Shown here: piece by piece, positions 53,564 to 62,510 of the stretch | How positions within the stretch are numbered: the first letter of the stretch is position 1 | Layout of the letters: each line of letters starts with the position of its first letter | Assembly (NCBI GenBank): GCA_018657955.1 | Contig: JABHWD010000029.1 | Span: forward strand, 1 to 64,000 | Direction of reading: 5' to 3' | From: Flavobacteriaceae bacterium | GTDB taxonomy: Bacteria; Bacteroidota; Bacteroidia; Flavobacteriales; Flavobacteriaceae | Length of the DNA stretch: 64,000 bases | Program-made: the position numbers and the translations under genes | The notes under the pieces: model-generated | Seen by the model: only the letters and a program-made list of their open reading frames with translations | What the model was told of the DNA's origin: nothing | Databases searched by the model: none

Positions 53564-54498
53564 TGATTTATTGATGATAGATATTTTTCTGCATCAAGAG
53601 CTGCTATACAGCCTGTTCCAGCTGCAGTAACTGCTTGTCTGTAAACATGATCTGCAGCATCACCAGAAACAAATACACCTGGAATGTTAGTTCTTGAAGT
53701 ACCAGGCTCATTTATAATATATCCTGTTTCATCCATATTTACATATGGCTTAAAAATTTCAGTATTTGGAGTATGTCCAATTGCCACAAAGAAACCAGTT
53801 ATAGGAATCATCTTCTCCTCTTCTGTTTTATTATTATAAACTAGAACATTTTCAACGACACTGTTATCACCTAAAATTTCCTTAGTTTCAGTACTATAAA
53901 GAATTTCAATATTATCAGTTTTTTTAACTCTTTCTTGCATTATTTTAGAAGCTCTAAATTCATCTCTCCTGACTAACATCGTAACTTTTTTACATAACTT
54001 CGATAAATAATGTGCTTCTTCACATGCAGAATCCCCTGCTCCTACAATTGCTACTTCTTGACCCTTATAAAAGAAACCGTCACAAACAGCACATGCAGAA
54101 ACACCTCCGCCTAATTCTAAATACTTTTTTTCTGAAGGAAGACCTAAATATTTTGCTGAAGCACCTGTAGCTATAATAACTGTTTCACAAATTATTTCAT
54201 CCTGATCATTAACCCACAACTTCAAATCATTATTAAAATCAACTTTTGTAATCCATCCATTTCTTACATCAGTTCCAAAACGTTCTGCTTGTTGTTGTAA
54301 TTCTACCATCATTTCAGGACCTGAAATGCCTTTTGGGTAGCCAGGAAAATTCTCAACATCAGTCGTAGTAGTTAATTGTCCTCCAGGCTGTATTCCTTGA
54401 TATAAGACAGGACTCATATTTGCTCTTGCGGCATAAATTGCTGCAGTATATCCAGCTGGGCCTGACCCAATAATTAAGCATTTTATTTTTTCTCCCAT
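53560..54498 (-). CDS. trxB: Thioredoxin reductase
   Basis: 312 residues: FAD-binding 'IIGSGPAGYTAAIYAARA', 'FPGYPKGISGPEMM', NADPH-binding 'VAIVGAGDSACEEAHYL', redox-active 'SACAVCDGFFYKG' (CxxC) and C-terminal FAD contact 'GVFVSGDAADHVYRQAVTAA'. All elements of the low-molecular-weight enzyme are present. It reduces thioredoxin with NADPH. First gene of a leftward operon with DUF4442 and Nudix genes. CAAATATA at 54509-54516 (TATATTTG on the minus strand) is the likely -7 element, which implies a very short leader. Confidence 0.96.
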   Translation of the reverse strand: MGEKIKCLIIGSGPAGYTAAIYAARANMSPVLYQGIQPGGQLTTTTDVENFPGYPKGISGPEMMVELQQQAERFGTDVRNGWITKVDFNNDLKLWVNDQDEIICETVIIATGASAKYLGLPSEKKYLELGGGVSACAVCDGFFYKGQEVAIVGAGDSACEEAHYLSKLCKKVTMLVRRDEFRASKIMQERVKKTDNIEILYSTETKEILGDNSVVENVLVYNNKTEEEKMIPITGFFVAIGHTPNTEIFKPYVNMDETGYIINEPGTSRTNIPGVFVSGDAADHVYRQAVTAAGTGCIAALDAEKYLSSINQ

Positions 54499-54606
54499 AA
54501 TAGTAATTCAAATATAATAATAAAAGTGTGTAATTTTCTCTTTGTATTTATATAAAATTGAATAGTGGATGAATATTCTATTTTTTGTAAATTGAACAAA
54601 AAAAGA

Positions 54607-55698
54607 ATGAAATATTTTTTTCTCATATTTTTATTTTCAATAAATCTTAGTTTATTGTCTACCACAACTTATAGTGATGAATATTCCTATAAAATAATTG
54701 TTTCTGAAATAGAGGTTCCTTGGGGATTTGTGTTTCTTGAAGATAATTCTATTTTAATTACTGAACGAAAAGGTGAATTAATTCACTTTATTAATGGGGA
54801 AAAAATAAAAATAAAAGGTTTGCCTGAAATTATTGCTAAAAATCAGGGAGGACTTTTAGATATTGAACTTCATCCGGAATATAAAAATAATGGATGGATT
54901 TATATATCCTACTCTTCCTCAAACGAAAATAAAAGTGGATCTAATACTTCAATAATGAGGTTTAAAATAGAGAAAAATACGATGATTCAAAAAGAGATTA
55001 TTTATAAAGCTCTACCAAATAGTAAACGTGATAGACATTATGGAAGCAGAATTGAATTTGATCAAAATAATTTTCTTTATTTCTCAATTGGAGATAGGGG
55101 AAATAGAGATGTAAACCCTCAAAATATACAAAGAGATGGTGGAAAAATTTATAGACTATATGATGATGGTCAAATACCTATTGATAATCCTTTTATTGGC
55201 AATAGCTCTGCAAAAAAAGCAATATACAGCTATGGGCATAGAAATCCACAGGGGATGGTTATAAACCCGTTTACTAAGGAATTATGGATTCATGAACATG
55301 GACCAAGAGGGGGGGATGAAATTAATATTATAAAAAAAGGAGCAAATTATGGATGGCCTCTAGCCAGTTTTGGTATAAATTATATAGGAACTAAATTTAC
55401 TGATAAAACTTCAATTCCTGGAATGGAAACCCCAATACACTACTGGGTTCCATCTATCGCCCCTAGTGGTATGGCTTTTATAACATCAGATGTTTATCCT
55501 AATTCAAAAGGAGATTTATTAATTGGATCACTAATATTCCAGTATCTCCATAAATGCAAAATAAAAAATAATAAAATCTATAAAGAAGAAAGAATCTTAG
55601 AGGATATTGGAAGGGTGCGATCAATTAGACAAGGGCCTGATGGATATATGTATATTGGTGTTGAGAATATGGGAATAATAAAGCTTATTCCAAATTAA
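54607..55698 (+). CDS. PQQ-dependent aldose sugar dehydrogenase-like protein
   Basis: 363 residues from the ATG at 54607; a GTG at 54565 in frame would put 14 residues before the signal peptide and is not favoured. An export signal ('YFFLIFLFSINLSLLSTTTY') is followed by a six-bladed beta-propeller of the GSDH/YliI family: 'VPWGFVFLEDNSILITERKG', 'LHPEYKNNGWIYISYSSS', 'GHRNPQGMVINPFTKELWI' and 'HGPRGGDEINIIKKGANYGW'. These contain the calcium- and PQQ-contacting residues of the soluble dehydrogenases. It probably oxidises aldoses in the periplasm. No PQQ-synthesis genes are in the window. Confidence 0.88.
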   Translation: MKYFFLIFLFSINLSLLSTTTYSDEYSYKIIVSEIEVPWGFVFLEDNSILITERKGELIHFINGEKIKIKGLPEIIAKNQGGLLDIELHPEYKNNGWIYISYSSSNENKSGSNTSIMRFKIEKNTMIQKEIIYKALPNSKRDRHYGSRIEFDQNNFLYFSIGDRGNRDVNPQNIQRDGGKIYRLYDDGQIPIDNPFIGNSSAKKAIYSYGHRNPQGMVINPFTKELWIHEHGPRGGDEINIIKKGANYGWPLASFGINYIGTKFTDKTSIPGMETPIHYWVPSIAPSGMAFITSDVYPNSKGDLLIGSLIFQYLHKCKIKNNKIYKEERILEDIGRVRSIRQGPDGYMYIGVENMGIIKLIPN

Positions 55699-55735
55699 TA
55701 ATACATTTGCTAATAACTATAAAAATAGAATTTAG

Positions 55736-56341
55736 ATGTTAATTATTGGAATATCTGGTGGGACAGGTAGTGGCAAGACAGCTATTTCTGAGGAACTAAA
55801 AAAAGAATTCGGAGAGAGTGATATTGGCTTTATTTCACAAGATTCATACTATAACGATAATGGCAATTTAAGTTTTGATGAGAAAAATAAAATTAATTTT
55901 GATCATCCAGATGCTATAGATTTTGAATTAATGATTAATCATCTTAATCTATTAAAAAATGGGAAAAACATCAATCAACCTATTTATTCATTTTTTTATC
56001 ATAATAGAACTGAAAAAACCAAATTACTTAAACCAAAGAAAATCATAATTATAGAAGGACTCTTAATTTTAAATAACATAAAATTAAGAGATCTAATAGA
56101 TCTTAAAGTTTTTGTTGATACCACTAAAAATTTAAGATTTAAAAGAAGACTTAATAGAGATATCAATCAAAGAGGAAGAACTGCTGAAGAAGTTATTGAA
56201 TTATTTAATAGCAGGCTAAATAAAATGCACAACCTGTATGTTGAACCAATGAAAAAAATTTGTGATATGATAATAGATAACAATAAGGAGAACTCATTAG
56301 AAATAGCTCCTTTAATAAACGTAATTAAAAGTCGTTTATAA
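55736..56341 (+). CDS. udk: Uridine kinase
   Basis: 201 residues: Walker A 'GISGGTGSGKTAISEELKKE', 'ISQDSYYNDNGNLSFDE', 'NFDHPDAIDFELM', 'IIIEGLLILNN' and the lid 'RFKRRLNRDINQRGRTAEEV'. It phosphorylates uridine and cytidine in the salvage pathway. The cluster udk, divIC and both methylmalonyl-CoA mutase genes, spaced by 1-9 nt or overlapping, is conserved in Flavobacteriia. Confidence 0.95.
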   Translation: MLIIGISGGTGSGKTAISEELKKEFGESDIGFISQDSYYNDNGNLSFDEKNKINFDHPDAIDFELMINHLNLLKNGKNINQPIYSFFYHNRTEKTKLLKPKKIIIIEGLLILNNIKLRDLIDLKVFVDTTKNLRFKRRLNRDINQRGRTAEEVIELFNSRLNKMHNLYVEPMKKICDMIIDNNKENSLEIAPLINVIKSRL

Positions 56342-56342
56342 A

Positions 56343-56642
56343 ATGAAATTTAAAATTCCGTCATTATTTAAAAATATGTATTTCATTATAATTATGTTGT
56401 TTATAATATGGATGCTATTTTTTGATAGTAATTCATGGTTAGTTCATAGAGAATTGAATAAAAAAGTTTATAAACTTGAAAATAAGAAAGATTTCTATAA
56501 AGGGGGAATGAAAAAAGATAAGGAAGAGTTATTAAAAATACAAACTGACACTGGTCTTGAAGAATATGCTAGAGAGAAATTATTTATGAAAAAAGAAGAT
56601 GAAGAAATATTTATAATAGAATTCGATACTGTAAAAGATTAA
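56343..56642 (+). CDS. Septum formation initiator, DivIC/FtsB-like
   Basis: 99 residues: one transmembrane helix (about residues 12-30, 'MYFIIIMLFIIWMLFFDS') followed by a coiled coil ('LNKKVYKLENKKDFYKGG') and the small C-terminal domain ending 'GLEEYAREKLFMKKEDEE'. This is the FtsB/DivIC layout; the protein links FtsL and FtsQ in the divisome. It starts one base after udk and is followed by the mutase genes. Confidence 0.9.
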   Translation: MKFKIPSLFKNMYFIIIMLFIIWMLFFDSNSWLVHRELNKKVYKLENKKDFYKGGMKKDKEELLKIQTDTGLEEYAREKLFMKKEDEEIFIIEFDTVKD

Positions 56643-56651
56643 TATTTGATT

Positions 56652-58025
56652 ATGGTAGAAAAAATTTTAGACGAATTTATTAAAACTGATTCCAAATTGT
56701 GGAATAAAAATTTTAGAGATGACTTAAAAAAACTAGGTCATAGTAATATTCCCGCTTATAATTCCAAAGAGAATATCAAAATAAAGCCATTCTATACAAG
56801 TGAAGACTTAAATAACTTAAAAAATACAGATTCTACCTATCCTAATAACTGGAGAATATGTCAAAACATAACTGCAGACAATTCAACAGATGCAAACATA
56901 AAGGCTCTTGAACTTATTAAAAAAGGTGCTGATAGTATTAATTTCATCATTCAAAATGATTCCATCTCTTGTGAAGAATTATTAAAAAATATAGATATAG
57001 AAAAAACTGAGTTATTTTTCGAAATTAAATTTCATTCAAACTCATTTTTAAAGTCATTAAATAATATTATAAAAAGCTCATCAACTTCATTTAATATATG
57101 TTATGACCCTATTGGTTCTTTTGCTAAATCAGGCAATTGGGGTTCTTCTATGAATGAAGATTTAAATAAATTGAACAAAAATATTAACATATTAAAAAAC
57201 TTTAATAATGTAATAATTATTGATTCTGGTTTATATCAAAATTCAGGAGCTAATATTTTTGAAGAAATCGCATTTACTCTTAGTCATGCGAATGAATATT
57301 TAAATCATTTTAATGGAAATTGTGCAAATAAAATTGCATTTAATATTTCAATTGGGTCAAATTATTTCTTTGAAATTGCAAAATTAAAAGTATTAAGATT
57401 ACTCTGGGCAACAATAACTAAAGAGTATAATAATGAGATCCATTATCCTCATATAATAGCAAAACCTTCTAAAAGAAATAAGACTATATATGATTATAAT
57501 AATAACATCTTAAGAACTACAACAGAATGCATGTCAGCAATTCTCGGAGGAGCTAATACTATTTCGAATATTACATATGATAAGATTTTTAATACTAAAA
57601 ATGAATTCTCTGATAAAATAGCATTAAATCAATTATTGATAATCAAACATGAAACTCATATAGATAAAGTAAAAAATGCAGCAGATGGATCATATTACAT
57701 CAATAGTTTAACAAATAGAATAGCTGAAGAATCATTAAGGATGTTTAAGGATATAGAAAAGAACGGTGGGTTTATATCAGCATTAGAAAAAAATTTAATA
57801 CAAAACAGGGTTAATAAAAGTCATAAAGTAGAGCAAGAATTGTTTAATAATAATCAGGAGAAACTGCTTGGAATAAATATTTTTGCTGATATAAATCAAA
57901 AAATTAAATCTAAAATTAAAAAATCTGTTTTAACTAATTCTACTACAAGAAATACTGAAATCACACCCATTTCTGAAATTAGACTAGCTGAAGAAATTGA
58001 ATTAAATAGAATTAAAAATGAATAG
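56652..58025 (+). CDS. mutA: Methylmalonyl-CoA mutase small (non-catalytic) subunit
   Basis: 457 residues from the ATG at 56652 (an in-frame TTG at 56646 is less likely). It aligns with the N-terminal barrel of the large subunit ('[13 protein letters not shown]', '[19 protein letters not shown]') but lacks the B12-binding C-terminal domain and most substrate residues, as is usual for the small subunit. It stabilises the heterodimer that isomerises methylmalonyl-CoA to succinyl-CoA. Its end overlaps the large-subunit gene by 8 nt, ensuring equal expression. Confidence 0.9.
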   Translation: MVEKILDEFIKTDSKLWNKNFRDDLKKLGHSNIPAYNSKENIKIKPFYTSEDLNNLKNTDSTYPNNWRICQNITADNSTDANIKALELIKKGADSINFIIQNDSISCEELLKNIDIEKTELFFEIKFHSNSFLKSLNNIIKSSSTSFNICYDPIGSFAKSGNWGSSMNEDLNKLNKNINILKNFNNVIIIDSGLYQNSGANIFEEIAFTLSHANEYLNHFNGNCANKIAFNISIGSNYFFEIAKLKVLRLLWATITKEYNNEIHYPHIIAKPSKRNKTIYDYNNNILRTTTECMSAILGGANTISNITYDKIFNTKNEFSDKIALNQLLIIKHETHIDKVKNAADGSYYINSLTNRIAEESLRMFKDIEKNGGFISALEKNLIQNRVNKSHKVEQELFNNNQEKLLGINIFADINQKIKSKIKKSVLTNSTTRNTEITPISEIRLAEEIELNRIKNE

Positions 58026-60153
58026 GAAGAATCTTCAAAATATTAATCTAAAAAAGTTAGATTTCTCCAAGTCTTTCGTTAAAAGAAAAAATGAAAAATT
58101 TCTTACTTCAGAAAATATAAATCTAAAATCTTATTACTCAAAAGATGATTTAAATAAACTTGAACAAATAGATTTTGGAGCGGGCATAGAACCTTTTCTA
58201 AGAGGCCCATATTCAACTATGTATGTCACAAAACCATGGACTATAAGACAATATGCTGGGTATTCAACTGCAGAAGAAAGCAATATGTTTTATAAAAGAA
58301 ATTTAAAATCTGGACAAAAAGGTTTATCAGTAGCGTTTGATTTACCTACACACCGAGGTTATAATTCAGACAATAATAGAGTATATGGTGATGTTGGTAA
58401 AGCAGGAGTTGCTATTGATTCTGTAGAAGACATGAAAATACTATTTGATGGAATTCCTCTTGATAAAATGAGTGTTTCAATGACTATGAATGGTGCCGTA
58501 TTACCTATAATGGCATTCTACATAGTAGCTGCAAATGAACAAGGAGTAAAAATATCTGATCTTAGGGGAACTATTCAAAACGATATATTAAAGGAATATA
58601 TGGTTAGGAATACATATATATATCCGCCAAAAGAGTCAATGGAAATAATATCTGATATTTTTAAGTTTACTAGTAAAGAAATGCCAAAATTTAATAGTAT
58701 TAGTATTTCAGGATATCATATGCAGGAAGCTGGAGCTACAAATGATTTAGAACTTGCTTATACTCTTGCAAATGGTCTAGAATATGTTAGAAATGGAATA
58801 GCAGCTGGATTAAAAATTGATGAATTTGCTCCAAGATTATCATTTTTTTGGGGAATTGGGATGAATCATTTTATGGAAATTGCAAAATTAAGAGCAGCTA
58901 GAGTATTATGGGCTAAATTAATTAAGACCTTTAATCCAAAATTAAATAAGTCAATGGCATTACGAGCTCATTGTCAAACAAGTGGATGGAGCTTAACAAG
59001 ACAAGACCCTTTTAACAACATTACAAGAACTACAATAGAAGCTTGCTCTGCAGTTTTTGGAGGAACACAAAGTCTTCATACAAATTCATTAGATGAAGCC
59101 ATAGCACTGCCTACTGATTTCTCAGCAAAAATTGCAAGAGACACTCAATTATATCTTCAAAATGAAATTAAAATCACTAATACTATTGATCCATGGGCCG
59201 GAAGTTATTATCTAGAATCTATAACCGATGAGCTTATTAAAAAATCTTGGGGTCATATTCAAGAAATTGAAAATCTTGGGGGAATGACTAAAGCAATTAA
59301 AAAAGGCATACCAAAACTTAGAATTGAACAAGCCGCAACAAAAAAGCAAGCTAAAATTGATTCAAAAGAAAGTATTATTGTTGGAGTAAATAAATTTGAA
59401 TCAGATGATGAAGATGAAATAGATTATCTAGAAGTTGACAATAATAAAGTCAGAAATCAACAAATAGAGAGAATTAAAAAAATAAAACTAGAGAGAGATA
59501 ACCTAAAAGTAAAAAAGGTATTAGATGAATTAAGAAGTGCTGCAAAAAATAAAAATAAAAATTTATTAGCTTTGGCTATTGATGCAGCAAAAGAACGAGC
59601 AACAATAGAAGAAATTAGTGCATCACTTGAAGATGTTTACGGAAGATATAAATCAGAAATAAAAACCTTTACTGGAGTGTATAAGTCTAATATTAATAAT
59701 GACAAATCATTTAATCATGCTGTTAAACTTGCAAATGATTTTGCTAGTCATGATGGAAGACGTCCTCGAATATTAGTTGCAAAAATAGGCCAAGATGGTC
59801 ATGATAGAGGAGCAAAAATAGTAGCTACGGGCTATGCTGATATAGGATTTGATGTTGATATAGGTCCTCTTTTTCAAACACCTGAAGAAGTTGCAAAACA
59901 AGCTGTTGAAAATGATGTACACATTGTAGGAATATCAACACTAGCTGGTGGTCATAAAACATTAGTTCCAAAATTAATTAAAGAGTTAAAAAATTATGGA
60001 AGACAAGATATTTTAATAATACTTGGAGGGGTAATTCCAAAGCAAGACTATAAATCTCTTTTAAAAACTGGAGTTTCTGCAATTTTTGGCCCTGGATCTC
60101 AAATCAGTAAAACAGCTATAGAAATTCTTAATTTACTGATTAAGAAACTTTAA
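58018..60153 (+). CDS. mutB: Methylmalonyl-CoA mutase large (catalytic) subunit
   Basis: 711 residues. The catalytic barrel is complete ('[20 protein letters not shown]' and '[20 protein letters not shown]' with the substrate-contacting residues) and the C-terminal cobalamin-binding domain has the DxHxxG lower-ligand motif in '[19 protein letters not shown]', then '[15 protein letters not shown]' and '[10 protein letters not shown]'. It uses adenosylcobalamin for the radical rearrangement of methylmalonyl-CoA. It completes the udk-divIC-mutA-mutB operon. Confidence 0.96.
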   Translation: MNRKNLQNINLKKLDFSKSFVKRKNEKFLTSENINLKSYYSKDDLNKLEQIDFGAGIEPFLRGPYSTMYVTKPWTIRQYAGYSTAEESNMFYKRNLKSGQKGLSVAFDLPTHRGYNSDNNRVYGDVGKAGVAIDSVEDMKILFDGIPLDKMSVSMTMNGAVLPIMAFYIVAANEQGVKISDLRGTIQNDILKEYMVRNTYIYPPKESMEIISDIFKFTSKEMPKFNSISISGYHMQEAGATNDLELAYTLANGLEYVRNGIAAGLKIDEFAPRLSFFWGIGMNHFMEIAKLRAARVLWAKLIKTFNPKLNKSMALRAHCQTSGWSLTRQDPFNNITRTTIEACSAVFGGTQSLHTNSLDEAIALPTDFSAKIARDTQLYLQNEIKITNTIDPWAGSYYLESITDELIKKSWGHIQEIENLGGMTKAIKKGIPKLRIEQAATKKQAKIDSKESIIVGVNKFESDDEDEIDYLEVDNNKVRNQQIERIKKIKLERDNLKVKKVLDELRSAAKNKNKNLLALAIDAAKERATIEEISASLEDVYGRYKSEIKTFTGVYKSNINNDKSFNHAVKLANDFASHDGRRPRILVAKIGQDGHDRGAKIVATGYADIGFDVDIGPLFQTPEEVAKQAVENDVHIVGISTLAGGHKTLVPKLIKELKNYGRQDILIILGGVIPKQDYKSLLKTGVSAIFGPGSQISKTAIEILNLLIKKL

Positions 60154-60238
60154 TATTTTTAACAAATTCTGTTAACAAGTTATATTTTAAATCAAGTCAA
60201 ATAATTGTACATTTATTCGAAGTTATTTATAAAAATAA

Positions 60239-61000
60239 ATGGCAAAAGTAATTGCAATATCTAATCAAAAAAGCGGGGTTGGAAAAACAACAACAGCTGT
60301 TAATTTATCTTCTTGCTTAGCTGTATTAGAAAAGAAAGTTTTGCTGATTGATCTTGATCCTCAAGCAAATGCTACTTCTTCATTAGGCATAGAAAATGAT
60401 AGTATTGAAAATGGTATATATCAATTATTTGAGAAATTATGTTCTACATCAGATTGTATCATAGAGACTAAAATTGTCAATCTAGATATTATACCTTCTC
60501 ATATTGACTTAGTTGGTATTGAAATTGAGTCTATAGATTTGATTGATAGAGAAAATATATTAATGAATGCTATTGATAAAATTGAGAAAGAATATGATTA
60601 TATTATAATAGACTGCCCTCCTTCTCTAGGACTATTGACTATAAATGCATTGACAGCTTCTAATTCTGTGATTATTCCAATTCAATGTGAATCTTTTGCG
60701 TTAGAAGGACTTGGTAAACTTTTGAATACAATAAAGAGTATTCAAAAAATACATAATAAAAATCTATCTATAGAAGGATTACTTCTTACTATGTACGATT
60801 CCAGGCTTAATTTGTCAAATCAGGTAATAAAAGAAGTTAAATTACATTTTAATGAGATGGTATTTAAAACTATTATTCATAGAAATGTAAAACTTGGTGA
60901 AGCTCCTAGCTATGGAGAAAGCATATTAGATTACGATGTTAGTAGTACTAGATCTAATAATTATTTAAATTTGGCAAGAGAATTGATACTAAATAGTTGA
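60239..61000 (+). CDS. parA: Chromosome-partitioning ATPase ParA (Soj)
   Basis: 253 residues. The deviant Walker A reads 'NQKSGVGKTTTAVNL', Ser for the usual second residue Gly (KGGVGKTT), but the signature Lys and the P-loop Lys are both kept. Walker A' 'VLLIDLDPQANATSSLG' and Walker B 'YIIIDCPPSLGLLTINA' are normal. It forms an ATP-dependent dimer on DNA and pulls ParB-parS complexes for segregation. It is followed by parB 2 bp later. Near-by upstream sequence has a weak TTAACA/TGTTAA inverted repeat but no parS-like site. Confidence 0.95.
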   Translation: MAKVIAISNQKSGVGKTTTAVNLSSCLAVLEKKVLLIDLDPQANATSSLGIENDSIENGIYQLFEKLCSTSDCIIETKIVNLDIIPSHIDLVGIEIESIDLIDRENILMNAIDKIEKEYDYIIIDCPPSLGLLTINALTASNSVIIPIQCESFALEGLGKLLNTIKSIQKIHNKNLSIEGLLLTMYDSRLNLSNQVIKEVKLHFNEMVFKTIIHRNVKLGEAPSYGESILDYDVSSTRSNNYLNLARELILNS

Positions 61001-61002
61001 TA

Positions 61003-61884
61003 ATGGCAAAAGCAACAAAAAAACAAGCATTAGGTAGAGGATTATCATCAATTTTAAATAAAGATTCAAATTCAACTAAATCTTTAAATTTTAATAAAAG
61101 AAAATCAACTATTGATAATATAGATATAAATCTAATAACTGTAAATCCGTACCAGTCTAGATCTAATTTCAATGAAAAATCTCTAAAAGAACTTACTACT
61201 TCAATTAAAAATATTGGGGTGATACAGCCAATAACTGTAAGGAAAATTAAAAAAAATTCTTACCAATTAATTTCAGGTGAAAGAAGATTGAAGGCATGTA
61301 AAAATTTGGAGTTGAACAATATTCCAGCATATATAAGAACTGCCAATGATCAAGAGTCTCTAGAAATGGCATTAATTGAGAATATACACAGACAAGATTT
61401 AGATGCAATAGAAATTGCAGTTTCATATAAAAGGCTTATTGATGAAATTAATTTAACACAAGAAGAATTAAGCAATAAAATTGGTAAAGACAGAACAACA
61501 ATAACAAATTATCTTAGACTGTTAAAATTGAATCCAATAATTCAAAGTGGAATAAAAGATGGCTTCATATCAATGGGGCATGGAAGATCCATAATTAATA
61601 TTGAGAATAAATCAGATCAGATTAAAGTTTATGAAACTATCATTTCCAAAAATCTTTCTGTAAGAAATACTGAAGAACTTGTAAAAAATTATAAAAAGAA
61701 TCAAGTAACGAAAAAGTCAATTGATAAACCAAAATACATTTCAGATGCAATTACCAAATTATCTGAAATACTCAAAACATCAGTAAGAATAAATATATCT
61801 AGAAATAATCAAGGTAACATAATTATTCCCTTTAAATCAGAAGCAGAATTTAAAAAAATTAATAAAAAATTAAATGATTCATAG
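61003..61884 (+). CDS. parB: Chromosome-partitioning protein ParB (Spo0J)
   Basis: 293 residues from the ATG at 61003, which reads directly after the parA stop; a TTG at 60997 overlapping that stop is less likely. 'ALGRGLSSILNKDS' starts the chain, then 'NPYQSRSNFNEKSLKEL', the CTPase/sulfiredoxin-like motif 'YQLISGERRLKACKNLEL', 'ALIENIHRQDLDAIEIA' and the HTH 'LTQEELSNKIGKDRTTI'. It clamps on parS and spreads. It overlaps the DUF5683 gene by 11 nt. Confidence 0.95.
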   Translation: MAKATKKQALGRGLSSILNKDSNSTKSLNFNKRKSTIDNIDINLITVNPYQSRSNFNEKSLKELTTSIKNIGVIQPITVRKIKKNSYQLISGERRLKACKNLELNNIPAYIRTANDQESLEMALIENIHRQDLDAIEIAVSYKRLIDEINLTQEELSNKIGKDRTTITNYLRLLKLNPIIQSGIKDGFISMGHGRSIINIENKSDQIKVYETIISKNLSVRNTEELVKNYKKNQVTKKSIDKPKYISDAITKLSEILKTSVRINISRNNQGNIIIPFKSEAEFKKINKKLNDS

Positions 61885-62422
61885 AAATATTATAATCATA
61901 TTAATATTTTTCTTTTCAAGCCAAATTATTTTTTGTCAAAATAATAAGGACGATGAAGAAAAGAAGGTTTTAGGTCCTGCAAAGGCAGCATTTTATTCAG
62001 CTGTTTTACCTGGTCTAGGACAGGTTTATAATAAAAAATACTGGAAAGTCCCTATAGTTTATGGAGCATTAGCAGCAGGGATATATTATTATAATCATAA
62101 TAATGATTTATATCATGATTATAGAGATGCCTATAAAAGAAGACTTGCTGGTTTTACTGATGATGAGTTTTATGGAGATGGGTCCGTTCCTGCAATTTCA
62201 AATGATGGTTTAATAAGAGCTCAAAAAAGTTTAAAAAGAAACAAAGAATTGTCTATTCTTGTAACGATAGGCATATATGCATTAAATATTATAGATGCAA
62301 ATGTTGATGCTCATTTACTTCAATACAATCTTGATGAGAACCTTACCTTAGGTCCAGAACTACATTATAATGAAATAACTTCAACATCTAATGTATCATT
62401 ATCACTAAAATTGAAATTATAA
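61874..62422 (+). CDS. DUF5683 family protein
   Basis: 182 residues with a signal peptide ('IILIFFFSSQIIFCQ') and a hydrophobic patch around residues 40-70. The central motif 'SAVLPGLGQVYNKKYWKVPI' and 'YGALAAGIYYYNHNNDLY' is typical of DUF5683, which in Flavobacteriia regularly follows parB. Function unknown; an envelope location is likely. In many relatives dapB comes next; here lepB follows instead. Confidence 0.87.
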   Translation: MIHRNIIIILIFFFSSQIIFCQNNKDDEEKKVLGPAKAAFYSAVLPGLGQVYNKKYWKVPIVYGALAAGIYYYNHNNDLYHDYRDAYKRRLAGFTDDEFYGDGSVPAISNDGLIRAQKSLKRNKELSILVTIGIYALNIIDANVDAHLLQYNLDENLTLGPELHYNEITSTSNVSLSLKLKL

Positions 62423-62510
62423 ATTATATTATTTTTAACAAGTATTTATTATTAATTACTTTTCAATAACTTAATTTTGAAACTATAATAGTTATTCATA
62501 ATATCCTAAA

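Noticed and set aside
60159-60175. TTAACA/TGTTAA inverted repeat upstream of parA as a parS site
   Set aside because: It does not resemble the conserved parS palindrome and is only 6 bp per arm.
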